Part shown: in pieces, positions 1-9,171 of the stretch
Position numbering within the stretch: the first letter of the stretch is position 1
Layout: the number at the start of each line of letters is the position of its first letter
Assembly (NCBI GenBank): GCA_036277635.1
Contig: DASUMP010000150.1
Span: forward strand, 1 to 22,135
Direction of reading: 5' to 3'
Origin: DASUMP01 sp036277635
GTDB taxonomy: Bacteria > Actinomycetota > Acidimicrobiia > IMCC26256 > PALSA-610
DNA length: 22,135 nucleotides
The notes under the pieces: model-generated
Database searches by the model: none
Seen by the model: the letters and a program-made list of their open reading frames with translations, nothing else
What the model was told of the DNA's origin: nothing
Made by a program: the position numbers and the translations under genes

Positions 1-420
1 GACCGAGCGAGCGTCGGCCTCGCGCAAGCGGGTCGCCATCCCGGCGAGCAGCTTGCGTGCGAACCCGGGCACCTCGTCGATGATCCCGGCGAACTCGCGC
101 TGGCCGAGGACCACGAGGTCCATGTCGGTCTCGGCGGTCACTGTGGCGTTGCGCGGGTGCTTGTCGAGGAGCGCGAGCTCCCCGAACGCCTGACCGGCCT
201 CGAGGGTCGCCACCTTCTTCCCTTGGCGCGACACCCGGGCGGTGCCCTCCACGATCACGAAGAACTCGTGGCCGGTCTCGCCCTCCCGCACCAGCACCTT
301 GCCGGCCGGCACCCGGACCTCCTCGGCCCGGCGGGCGACGAGGTTCAGATCCTTCTTGGAGCAGGCGGAGAAGAGGGAGACCTCGGCGAGGTGATCGAGG
401 AACGCATCCTTCCGGCGCAT
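1..420 (-). CDS. Cyclic nucleotide-binding domain protein (C-terminus beyond window)
   Basis: The reverse strand reads open from an ATG at 420 to the window edge, giving 140 residues with no stop. The translation is a cyclic-nucleotide-binding (cNMP) fold: beta-roll residues about 15-110 with the GE-T-G-EFFVIVEG segment (47-59), and a phosphate-binding cassette FGELALL...RNATV at 79-94 with the expected Glu81 and Arg90. Both ligand-contacting residues of CRP/PKA-type domains are therefore present, so cAMP or cGMP binding is plausible. The helix after the roll (about 118-135) begins a further part that is cut off, so I cannot tell whether it ends as a short stand-alone sensor, a Crp-type DNA-binding regulator or a larger fusion. 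It diverges from dnaK across 138 bases. No SD precedes the ATG; a promoter box lies 8 bases upstream, so the message is probably leaderless or nearly so. Confidence 0.85.
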   Translation of the reverse strand, partial: MRRKDAFLDHLAEVSLFSACSKKDLNLVARRAEEVRVPAGKVLVREGETGHEFFVIVEGTARVSRQGKKVATLEAGQAFGELALLDKHPRNATVTAETDMDLVVLGQREFAGIIDEVPGFARKLLAGMATRLREADARSV

Positions 421-428
421 GGGGCCGG

Positions 429-458
429 ACACTACGCCCCCGCCGCCGCGGGTGTCAC
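429..458 (-). promoter_or_regulatory. Promoter of the cNMP-binding protein gene, leaderless type
   Basis: On the minus strand GTGACA (458-453, five of six bases of TTGACA) and TAGTGT (434-429) are separated by 18 bases. The ATG follows 8 bases after the -10 box, so transcription should start within a few bases of the start codon. No SD is present. Confidence 0.5.
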
Positions 459-491
459 GCACCGGCCGGGAAATTCGCCCAGCCCGGGAAT

Positions 492-520
492 CTGACAATG
501 GTGCACTCAAGTTCTATGAT
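492..520 (+). promoter_or_regulatory. Sigma-70-type promoter of the dnaK operon
   Basis: CTGACA (492-497) and TATGAT (515-520) each match the housekeeping -35 and -10 consensus at five of six bases and are separated by exactly 17 bases. The predicted start is near 527, giving a leader of about 30 bases that carries GGAGG at 547-551 before the dnaK ATG. It is the best consensus promoter in the window, which suits a strong promoter held down by a repressor. Confidence 0.75.
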
Positions 521-538
521 TCGTACCACTCAAGTTCT
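504..538. promoter_or_regulatory. HspR operator-like direct repeats (HAIR half-sites)
   Basis: The 12-mer CACTCAAGTTCT occurs twice without mismatch, at 504-515 and 527-538, with a 23-base period. Each copy contains ACTCAAG, the right half of the HspR element HAIR (CTTGAGT-N7-ACTCAAG) known from Streptomyces and mycobacteria. The first copy lies between the -35 and -10 boxes and the second covers the expected transcription start, so bound protein would block RNA polymerase. The left half-site CTTGAGT is not recognisable 7 bases upstream of either copy (three of seven matches), so this is a direct-repeat variant of the usual inverted repeat. HspR is encoded in the operon itself. Confidence 0.7.
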
Positions 539-558
539 CGTGACCCGGAGGAACCCCC

Positions 559-2393
<1,835 letters not shown>

Positions 2394-2397
<4 letters not shown>

Positions 2398-2984
2398 GTG
2401 ACGCCATGGCCGACCACGACGACGCGGTGACCGGCGACGAGCCGGCACCGCGCGAGGCCAGCAGCTCGGCCGGCGGCGACGGCAACGGTGCCGACGCCGC
2501 CGCCGAGGTGCTCGAGCACGACCTCGAGCAGCTCCTCGCCGAGCGCGGTGAGCTGCTCGACCTGTCGCGAAGGCTGCAGGCCGACTTCGAGAACTACCGC
2601 AAGCGAGTGCTCCGCGAGCAGACCGCGTTGGTCGAGCGCGCCACCGAAGGGCTCATCGAACAGCTCCTCCCGGTGCTCGACAGCTTCGAGCTCGCGGTCG
2701 CGAACCTCGAGCGTGCCGACGACGACACCGACGACAACGTGCGCAAGGGCGTCGAGCTCACGTTCGCGTCGTTGCTCGACGTGCTCGGCAAGCAAGGGCT
2801 CGAGCGGGTCGCCGCGACCGGCGTGTCGTTCGACCCGAACGAGCACGAAGCGGTGCTGCAAGAGGAAGGCGACGGCGAGCCGGTCGTCGCCGAGGTCTTG
2901 CGCACCGGTTGGAAGCTGAAGGGCCGCGTGCTGCGGCCGGCGATGGTGAAGGTCGCGCATCACGGGGAGGAGCGCGCGAGCTGA
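2394..2984 (+). CDS. grpE: Nucleotide exchange factor GrpE
   Basis: GrpE is a dimer that releases ADP from DnaK. From the GTG at 2394 the protein has 196 residues. An acidic, Ala/Gly-rich N-terminal tail (about 1-38) is followed by a long helix carrying the family signature RRLQADFENYRKR (about 59-71), and then the beta-wing domain with the conserved end segment EVLRTGWKLKGRVLRPAMVKV (about 167-187). The start is uncertain. The GTG overlaps the dnaK stop as GTGA, an arrangement repeated at purB and purC in this window; an ATG at 2406 would give 192 residues. Neither has a clear SD, which points to translational coupling with dnaK. The stop overlaps the dnaJ ATG by one base (TGATG). Confidence 0.95.
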
Positions 2985-4153
2985 TGGCAGCGCAGCGGGA
3001 GTGGTTCGAGAAGGACTACTACTCGGTGCTCGGCGTGTCGAAGGACGCGTCCGAGAAAGAGATCTCGCGCGCGTACAAGAACCTCGCCAAGAAGCTCCAC
3101 CCCGACGCGAACCCCGACGACCAGGCCGCCGAAGATCGCTTCAAGGACGTCTCCGCGGCCTACGACGTGCTCGGCGACAAGGACAAGCGCGCCGAGTACG
3201 ACCAAGTGCGGCAGATGGTCGCGTCGGGCGTCGGTCCCGACGGCGTCCACTTCGGTCCCGGAGGGCCGGGCGGATTCGGCGGCTTCAACGTCGGCGACAT
3301 CGACGACGACATGTTGTCGGGGCTGTTCGGCGGACTCTTCGGCGGGGGACGCGCGCGCGGCGGGCGGCGTCGCGCGTCGGGGCCGCAACGCGGTGCCGAC
3401 CTCGAGACCGAGGTGCACCTCTCGTTCGTCGACGCGTTCGACGGCGTGACCACGCCGGTGCGCTTCACCGCCGACGCGTCGTGCAGCACGTGCGGCGGAT
3501 CGGGCGCGAAGCCCGGCACCACGCCGCAGGTGTGCCCCCAGTGCGGCGGGGCGGGGCACGTCAGCGACAACCAGGGTCCGTTCTCGTTCTCGCAGGTGTG
3601 CCCGCGCTGCGGCGGCACCGGGCGCGTGATCCCGGAGCCGTGCCCCACGTGCGACGGCCGCGGTGTCGAGCGCCGCGCGCGCGAGGTCAAGGTGCGCATC
3701 CCGCCCGGCGTCGACGACGGCCAGCGCATCCGCGTCAAGGGCCGAGGCGCCGCGGGCGCCAACGGTGGGCCGGCGGGCGACCTCTACGTGGTGGTGCGCG
3801 TCGGGAAGCACCCGGTCTTCGGGCGCACGGGTCGCCACCTCACCCTCCGGCTGCCCGTCTCGGTCGCCGAAGCCGCGTTGGGCGCCGAGGTCAAGGTCCC
3901 GACCCTGCACGACGCGGTGACGATGAAGATCCCGGCGGGCACGCCGAGCGGCAAGACGATGCGTGTGCGCGGCCGCGGCGCCGCCGCGAACGGGAAGCAG
4001 CCGGCCGGCGACCTGCTCGTCACGGTCGACGTGCTCACGCCCGTCCCGGAGACGCCCGAGCAGCGCGCCGCGATCGAGGCGCTCACCGACGCGTTCCCGG
4101 GTGACCCGCGTGTCGAGTTCCTCGCGCGCGCCGATCAGAGAGGAGCCTCGTGA
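2984..4153 (+). CDS. dnaJ: Chaperone protein DnaJ (Hsp40, type I)
   Basis: DnaJ delivers clients to DnaK and stimulates its ATPase. The 389 residues hold all type I parts in order: a J domain (about 9-75) with the essential HPD at 39-41, a Gly/Phe-rich region (about 90-125), four CxxC zinc-binding repeats (Cys pairs 167/170, 184/187, 206/209 and 220/223), two beta-barrel substrate domains (about 235-355), and a C-terminal dimerisation segment. The ATG at 2984 shares its first base with the grpE stop. GGGGAGG at 2964-2970 is rather far upstream, so reinitiation after grpE is likely. The spacer after the Gly/Phe region is unusually basic (RARGGRRRA, about 123-131). Confidence 0.97.
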   Translation: MAAQREWFEKDYYSVLGVSKDASEKEISRAYKNLAKKLHPDANPDDQAAEDRFKDVSAAYDVLGDKDKRAEYDQVRQMVASGVGPDGVHFGPGGPGGFGGFNVGDIDDDMLSGLFGGLFGGGRARGGRRRASGPQRGADLETEVHLSFVDAFDGVTTPVRFTADASCSTCGGSGAKPGTTPQVCPQCGGAGHVSDNQGPFSFSQVCPRCGGTGRVIPEPCPTCDGRGVERRAREVKVRIPPGVDDGQRIRVKGRGAAGANGGPAGDLYVVVRVGKHPVFGRTGRHLTLRLPVSVAEAALGAEVKVPTLHDAVTMKIPAGTPSGKTMRVRGRGAAANGKQPAGDLLVTVDVLTPVPETPEQRAAIEALTDAFPGDPRVEFLARADQRGAS

Positions 4154-4584
4154 TGACGTCGAAGCGAGAGCGCGACGCGCGTGCGCTCTACGTGATCTCC
4201 GTGGCCGCCGAGCTCGCGGGCGTCCACGCACAGACGTTGCGCATCTACGAGCGCAAGGGACTCATCGAGCCCGCCCGCACGAGCGGCGGCAACCGGCGCT
4301 ACAGCGACCGTGACATCGCGCTGTTGCGACGGATCCAAGAGCTCACGAACGAGGGCGTGAGCCTCGCCGGCGTGCAGCGCGTCCTCGAGCTCGAGGAGCG
4401 CCTGGAGCGCGCCTACGCGCGCATCGACCAGCTCGAGCGGGAGCTCGAGCGCGCGCGTCGCGAGGCCGCCGAAGCCGTCGAGGCCACCCACCGCTCGTAC
4501 CGCCGCGACCTCGTCCCCCTCCGCTCCCAGACCGTCGTCCAGTGGGCCCCCGCCGCCTCCCTCGGCGACGACACCAAGCACTGA
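4153..4584 (+). CDS. hspR: MerR-family heat-shock repressor HspR
   Basis: HspR represses the dnaK operon by binding HAIR elements and works with DnaK as co-repressor in Streptomyces. The 143 residues begin with a MerR winged helix-turn-helix: VISVAAELAGVHAQTLRIYERKGL (about 14-37), then the wing segment SGGNRRYSDRDIALLRRIQEL (about 45-65). A coiled coil (about 75-115) and a short polar tail of unassigned role follow. The ATG at 4153 lies 7 bases after AGAGAGGAG (4137-4145) and overlaps the dnaJ stop by one base; a GTG at 4150 is an alternative. Its place inside the operon, with ACTCAAG repeats at the promoter, argues for a negative feedback loop. A general MerR regulator is less likely given this context. 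Confidence 0.93.
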   Translation: MTSKRERDARALYVISVAAELAGVHAQTLRIYERKGLIEPARTSGGNRRYSDRDIALLRRIQELTNEGVSLAGVQRVLELEERLERAYARIDQLERELERARREAAEAVEATHRSYRRDLVPLRSQTVVQWAPAASLGDDTKH

Positions 4585-4594
4585 GGTCGGTCCC

Positions 4595-7177
4595 ATGCCG
4601 CTCGATCCGAACCGATTCACCCGCAAGACCACCGAGGCGCTCCAGGCCGCGCAGGCTGCCGCGCGCGCGGCGGGGCACACCGAGGTGGCCCCCGAGCACG
4701 TGCTCGGGGCGCTGCTCGCGCAGCCGGAGGGGATCGTCACGGGTGTGCTCGAGCGGATCGGCGTGGCGCCCGCGCAGGTGCGCGCTCAGGTCGATCAGCT
4801 GCTCGGGTCACGACCGCGCGTCTCGGGGCAGACGGTGCGCGACGCGCAGCTCGCGCCCGACACGTACCGCATCCTCGAAGCGGCCGACGAGCAGCGCACC
4901 GCGCTCGACGACGACTACCTCTCCACCGAGCACATCCTCCTCGCGATGGCGAGCACCAGCGGAGGGGTGGGCGACGTGCTGCGCGGCGTCGGGGTCACGC
5001 CCGACGCGGTGCTCGACGCGCTGAAGCAGGTGCGCGGCTCGCACCGCGTCACGAGCGACAGCCCCGAAGAGCAGTTCGACGCGCTGGAGAAGTACGGCCG
5101 CGACCTCACCGAGGAAGCGCGCAAGGGGAAGCTCGATCCGGTCATCGGGCGCGACGAGGAGATCCGGCGCGTCATCCAGGTGCTGTCGCGCCGCACGAAG
5201 AACAACCCCGTGCTCATCGGCGAACCGGGTGTCGGCAAGACCGCGATCGTCGAAGGGCTGGCGCGTCGCATCGTCGAAGGCGACGTGCCCGAGGGGCTGC
5301 GCAACAAGCGGCTCGTCTCGCTCGACATCGGCTCGATGGTGGCGGGTGCGAAGTACCGCGGCGAGTTCGAAGAGCGCTTCAAGGCGGTGCTCAAGGAGAT
5401 CGCCGACGCCGAGGGCGAGGTGATCTCCTTCATCGACGAGCTGCACACGATCGTCGGCGCCGGTGGCGCCGAGGGCGCGGTCGACGCCGGCAACATGATC
5501 AAGCCGATGCTGGCGCGTGGCGAGCTGCGGCTGGTCGGTGCGACCACGCTCGACGAGTACCGCAAGCACGTCGAGAAGGACGCGGCCCTCGAACGGCGCT
5601 TCCAGCCCGTGTTCGTGGGCGAGCCGTCGGTCGAGGACACGATCGGCATCCTGCGCGGGTTGAAGGAGCGGTACGAGGTGCACCACGGCGTGCGCATCCA
5701 AGACGCCGCGCTCGTGGCCGCCGCGGTGCTCTCCGACCGCTACATCACCGCGCGCCAGCTCCCCGACAAGGCGATCGACCTCGTCGACGAAGCCGCGTCG
5801 CGCCTCCGCATCGAGATCGATTCGATGCCGTTCGAGATCGACGTGGTGGAGCGGCGCATCCGCCAGCTCGAGATCGAGCGCGCCGCGCTGTCGAAGGAGA
5901 CCGACGACGTCTCCAAGCAGCGCCTCGACGCGCTGGAGGCCGAGCTGCGCTCACTCGAAGAAGAGCGCGACGGGATGGTGGCGCACTGGCAGGCGGAGAA
6001 GGACGCGATCGCCGCGATCCGCGACGGCAAGGAGCGGCTGGAGCACGCGCGCAACGACGCGGAGCGCGCCGAGCGCGACGGCGACCTCGAACGTGCCGCG
6101 CAGCTCCGCTACGGACACCTGCCGGTGCTGGAGCGCGAGATCGACGCGCTCACGCAACGACTCGCCGAGCTCCAGACCGGCGGGGCGATGCTGAAGGAAG
6201 AGGTCGACGAGGAAGACGTCGCCGAGGTCGTCGCGAAGTGGACCGGCATCCCGGTGTCGCGCCTCATGGAGGGCGAGCTCGCGAAGCTCGTGCGCCTCGA
6301 AGAGGTGCTGCACGAGCGCGTGGTCGGCCAGGAGCAGGCGGTCACCGCGGTGGCGAACGCGATCCGGCGCTCACGCGCCGGACTCTCCGACCCGCACCGG
6401 CCGATCGGCTCGTTCCTGTTCCTCGGCCCCACCGGCGTCGGCAAGACCGAGCTCGCGCGCACGCTCGCCGACTTCCTCTTCGACGACGAGCGGGCGATGG
6501 TGCGCATCGACATGTCGGAGTACATGGAGAAGCACTCCGTGTCGCGCCTCGTCGGCGCGCCGCCGGGCTACGTCGGCTACGAGGAAGGCGGCCAGCTCAC
6601 CGAAGCCGTCCGCCGGCGTCCGTACGCCGTGATCCTCCTCGACGAGATCGAGAAGGCCCACCCCGACGTGTTCAACGTGCTGTTGCAGCTGATGGACGAC
6701 GGTCGCCTCACCGACGGGCAGGGGCGCACGGTCGACTTCACGAACGCGGTCGTGGTGATGACGAGCAACCTCGGCAGCGGCGGCTCCGACGAGCAGGTCA
6801 TGGCGGCGGTGCGCGCGCAGTTCAAGCCCGAGTTCGTGAATCGCGTCGACGAGATCGTGATCTTCCACCGTCTCGACGAGCGCCACATCGCGCAGATCGT
6901 CGACCTCCAGGTCGAGCAGCTGCGCGCCCGCCTCGCGGAGCGCAACCTCGACCTCGAGCTCACCGACGCCGCGCGCGCGTGGATCTCGAAGGCCGGCTAC
7001 GACCCCGACTACGGCGCCCGTCCGCTCAAGCGTGTGCTCCAGCGTGAGATCGCCGATCCGATCGCGCTCGGCATCCTGAAGGGCGACTTCCACGACGGCG
7101 ACGTAGTGCACGTCGATGCCACCCCCGACGGCGGCCTCGTGTTCAGCGGGGTCGCCGCGGCCGACGTCGTCGCCTGA
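4595..7177 (+). CDS. clpB: ATP-dependent disaggregase ClpB (Hsp100)
   Basis: ClpB is a hexameric AAA+ machine that pulls polypeptides out of aggregates and passes them to DnaK. The 860 residues match the full-length family (E. coli 857). The N-terminal Clp repeat domain spans about 1-145. AAA1 has Walker A GEPGVGKT (209-216) and Walker B with DELHT (281-285). A long charged coiled-coil M domain (about 405-535) separates ClpB from ClpA and sets its DnaK contact. AAA2 has Walker A GPTGVGKT (611-618). It starts 10 bases after hspR with only a weak GAGG upstream, so it is probably the last gene of the dnaK operon. This puts both halves of the disaggregation machine under one promoter. Confidence 0.97.
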   Translation: MPLDPNRFTRKTTEALQAAQAAARAAGHTEVAPEHVLGALLAQPEGIVTGVLERIGVAPAQVRAQVDQLLGSRPRVSGQTVRDAQLAPDTYRILEAADEQRTALDDDYLSTEHILLAMASTSGGVGDVLRGVGVTPDAVLDALKQVRGSHRVTSDSPEEQFDALEKYGRDLTEEARKGKLDPVIGRDEEIRRVIQVLSRRTKNNPVLIGEPGVGKTAIVEGLARRIVEGDVPEGLRNKRLVSLDIGSMVAGAKYRGEFEERFKAVLKEIADAEGEVISFIDELHTIVGAGGAEGAVDAGNMIKPMLARGELRLVGATTLDEYRKHVEKDAALERRFQPVFVGEPSVEDTIGILRGLKERYEVHHGVRIQDAALVAAAVLSDRYITARQLPDKAIDLVDEAASRLRIEIDSMPFEIDVVERRIRQLEIERAALSKETDDVSKQRLDALEAELRSLEEERDGMVAHWQAEKDAIAAIRDGKERLEHARNDAERAERDGDLERAAQLRYGHLPVLEREIDALTQRLAELQTGGAMLKEEVDEEDVAEVVAKWTGIPVSRLMEGELAKLVRLEEVLHERVVGQEQAVTAVANAIRRSRAGLSDPHRPIGSFLFLGPTGVGKTELARTLADFLFDDERAMVRIDMSEYMEKHSVSRLVGAPPGYVGYEEGGQLTEAVRRRPYAVILLDEIEKAHPDVFNVLLQLMDDGRLTDGQGRTVDFTNAVVVMTSNLGSGGSDEQVMAAVRAQFKPEFVNRVDEIVIFHRLDERHIAQIVDLQVEQLRARLAERNLDLELTDAARAWISKAGYDPDYGARPLKRVLQREIADPIALGILKGDFHDGDVVHVDATPDGGLVFSGVAAADVVA

Positions 7178-7194
7178 CGTCGATCGCTCAGGCG
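7171..7194. terminator. Inverted repeat between convergent clpB and zinc-ribbon gene
   Basis: CGCCTGA (7171-7177) and TCAGGCG (7188-7194) form a perfect 7-bp stem with a 10-base loop. Each arm contains the stop codon of one of the two converging genes. There is no T-run, so it is at best a weak, possibly two-way, terminator. Confidence 0.35.
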
Positions 7195-7457
7195 TCGAGC
7201 GCGAGGCAGAACTGCGGGAAGTTCTTCCCGAAGCGAGCGAGGCACGACTCCTGGCTCCCGGTCTCGCACCCCGGGCACCGGATCGGATCGACGGCGCGCA
7301 GCCGTTCGTGCACCGGACGCCAGCAGCGACCGCAGCACACGCAGAGCCAGTGGTCGCGGGCGTCGCCGACGACCTCTTGCAGCCCTCCGCCGCACAGCGG
7401 GCAGGTGTGGGTCGTGACCGTGCCCGCTCCCGTGAACGCTTCGCCGAGGATCTCCAT
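7188..7457 (-). CDS. Small cysteine-rich zinc-ribbon protein, function unknown
   Basis: This 89-residue protein has ten cysteines: CPLC at 19-22, a dense cluster at 39, 41, 42 and 45, CPGC at 61-64, and single cysteines at 72 and 84. The CxxC knuckles are what zinc ribbons use; two zinc sites could form. I see no signal peptide and no other domain. On the minus strand an AGGGGG-type SD lies about 7 bases before the ATG, supporting the start and real expression. It converges on clpB with a 10-base gap and diverges from the FKBP gene. Zinc ribbons of this kind bind nucleic acid or protein partners or serve as structural parts, but nothing here decides which. Confidence 0.8.
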   Translation of the reverse strand: MEILGEAFTGAGTVTTHTCPLCGGGLQEVVGDARDHWLCVCCGRCWRPVHERLRAVDPIRCPGCETGSQESCLARFGKNFPQFCLALDA

Positions 7458-7578
7458 CGCGCCGCCCCCTGAGCTGGTGATCTGGCTGTTCGGACCACCG
7501 TGCCCCGAGTCGCCGGTCGCGGCCAGGGTCGGCAGTCCCTTGTCGGTGTCGCGCTCCGAGGGTCGACGGGCCCATCGG

Positions 7579-7584
7579 TAGGGT
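7579..7584 (+). promoter_or_regulatory. -10 box for leaderless FKBP transcript
   Basis: TAGGGT is followed by exactly 6 bases and then the ATG at 7591. No SD precedes that ATG, so transcription should begin at the start codon. No convincing -35 box is visible. Confidence 0.45.
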
Positions 7585-7590
7585 GCCCCG

Positions 7591-7971
7591 ATGGCAGAGC
7601 TCGAGAAGCCGCACGTGTACGTCCCGCCCGGCGAGACGCCGCCCGCCGAGCTGGTGGTCGAAGACCTCGAAGTCGGCGACGGCGACGAGGCGACCGCGGG
7701 TACGCGCGTCGAGGTGCACTACGCCGGCAACGCGTGGTCGACGCGCCAACAGTTCGACGCATCGTGGGACCGCGGCCAGACGTTCACGTTCACGCTCGGC
7801 GGCGGCGAGGTCATCGCGGGCTGGGACCAGGGCGTCGCGGGGATGAAGGTCGGCGGGCGCCGCCGCATCGTGATCCCACCCGCGCTCGGCTACGGGTCGC
7901 GCGGCGCCGGCGGCGTGATCAAGGGCGGCGAGACGCTCGTCTTCGTCGTCGACCTCATCGCCGTCCGCTGA
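7591..7971 (+). CDS. FKBP-type peptidyl-prolyl cis-trans isomerase
   Basis: This 126-residue protein is a single FKBP domain that catalyses cis-trans isomerisation of Xaa-Pro bonds during folding. Conserved active-site stretches are visible: VEVHYAG (about 40-46), QQFDASWDRG (about 53-62), FTFTLGGGEVIAGWDQGVAGM (about 65-85), RRRIVIPPALGYG (about 89-101) and LVFVVDL (about 117-123). It lacks a signal peptide, so it is probably cytosolic. The position near the chaperone operon fits a folding role, although it has its own promoter box. The preceding gene runs the other way. The ATG at 7591 is preferred because it follows the TAGGGT box by 6 bases and starts the conserved fold without an extra tail. 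Confidence 0.93.
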   Translation: MAELEKPHVYVPPGETPPAELVVEDLEVGDGDEATAGTRVEVHYAGNAWSTRQQFDASWDRGQTFTFTLGGGEVIAGWDQGVAGMKVGGRRRIVIPPALGYGSRGAGGVIKGGETLVFVVDLIAVR

Positions 7972-7999
7972 GGTGCGCGCCCGCTCCGGCGGGTGTCGG

Positions 8000-8005
8000 T
8001 ACGGT
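8000..8005 (+). promoter_or_regulatory. -10 box for leaderless membrane-protein transcript
   Basis: TACGGT lies 5 bases before a GTG at 8011 that lacks an SD. It would fall inside the coding region if an in-frame GTG at 7993 were the start, so it favours the 8011 start. Confidence 0.35.
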
Positions 8006-8010
8006 CGGGC

Positions 8011-9171
8011 GTGGTGGACACCACCGGCGAGTGGCACGTCGCGAACACCGAGCGGTGGTTCCTGAAGCGGGGGCTGCCGCACTTCATCGCGCACTACGAC
8101 GCGAGTCGCGACGTGTGGCCGCGGGTGCTGCCGGCGCTGACGCTGCTGTTCGTGCTGGAAGCCGCCCAAGCCATCAACTTCGAAGACGAGTGGCCGGTGT
8201 GGGTGAACGTGCTCGCGGTCGCGGCCGCGCTGGCGCTGTTGGTCGCGGGCTGGGCGGCCGTGAACCGGCTGCGCGGGCGACCCGCCTTCGCGCGGCCGGT
8301 CGACCTGAGCCTGTGGGAGGTCGCCGCGTTCGTGGTGCTCCCCGCCCTCGTCCCGATCGTGTTCGGCACGCAGTGGGGGACGGCCGCGTTGACGCTGGTC
8401 GGCAACGCCGTGCTGCTCGCGGTCATCTACTTCGGCGCGAGCTACGGCGTCGTGCCGATGACGCGCTGGGCGTTCGGCCGACTCGTGCGCGCGATCGGCG
8501 CGGTCACGCAGCTCGTGCTCCGGGCGCTGCCGCTGCTGCTGCTGTTCGTCACGTTCCTGTTCGTGAACACCGAGGTCTGGCAGACGGCCGCCGCGCTGCA
8601 CTGGCCCACCGTGTTCGTCGTGGCGAGCCTGTTCTTGTTCGTCGCGACCGCGTTCGCAGTGGTGCGACTCCCGCGCCAGCTCGGCGAGCTCGCCACGTTC
8701 GAGTCGAGTGCCGAGATGCGCGCTCGTCTCGAGGACACCCCCGCGATGGCGTTGCTCGACCGCCTCGACGACGCGCCGCTCGAGGCGCCCGCGCTGGGCG
8801 TGCGCCAGCGCGCCAACGTGGCGCTCGTCGTGCTCGTGAGCGAAGGGATCCAGATCCTGCTCGTGGGCCTCGGGCTGTTCGTGTTCTTCACCGTCTTCGG
8901 CTTCCTCGCGATCGACGGCTCGGTGCAGTCGTCGTGGATCGCCGCGGCGCCCGACTCGGTCTGGACGCTGCGAGCCCTCGGCCAGCGGATGGTGCTCTCC
9001 GAGGAGCTGTTGCGCGTCGCCGTGTTCCTCGCGTCGTTCTCGAGCCTCTACTTCACCGTGGTCCTGCTCACCGACTCCACGTACCGAGAGGAGTTCCTCG
9101 AAGAGATCCTCGACGACGTGCGCGAGTCGTTCGCGGTCCGCGCCGTCTACCTTCGCGTCCGTGGCGCCTGA
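8011..9171 (+). CDS. Multi-pass integral membrane protein, function unknown
   Basis: From the GTG at 8011 the protein has 386 residues; a GTG at 7993 would add six. Hydrophobic segments at about 39-56, 63-84, 100-118, 124-146, 167-186, 200-218, 267-300 (long, perhaps two passes) and 333-354 predict eight or nine membrane spans. A cytosolic-looking loop (about 220-265) is rich in charged residues, and the C-terminal tail (about 355-386) is acidic and then basic. The N-terminus (WHVANTERWFLKRGLPHFI) looks amphipathic, with no cleavable signal. I recognise no transporter or enzyme motif. The next gene begins within its last 11 bases, so the two membrane proteins are probably made together. It starts 39 bases after the FKBP gene. 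Confidence 0.8.
   Translation: MVDTTGEWHVANTERWFLKRGLPHFIAHYDASRDVWPRVLPALTLLFVLEAAQAINFEDEWPVWVNVLAVAAALALLVAGWAAVNRLRGRPAFARPVDLSLWEVAAFVVLPALVPIVFGTQWGTAALTLVGNAVLLAVIYFGASYGVVPMTRWAFGRLVRAIGAVTQLVLRALPLLLLFVTFLFVNTEVWQTAAALHWPTVFVVASLFLFVATAFAVVRLPRQLGELATFESSAEMRARLEDTPAMALLDRLDDAPLEAPALGVRQRANVALVVLVSEGIQILLVGLGLFVFFTVFGFLAIDGSVQSSWIAAAPDSVWTLRALGQRMVLSEELLRVAVFLASFSSLYFTVVLLTDSTYREEFLEEILDDVRESFAVRAVYLRVRGA

Noticed and set aside
421..558. A CIRCE element controlling dnaK
   Set aside because: No TTAGCACTC-N9-GAGTGCTAA pattern is present; the ACTCAAG repeats and the hspR gene point to HspR control.
8521..8545. CTG triplet run
   Set aside because: It encodes a leucine-rich membrane span and is explained by codon use, not by a repeat element.
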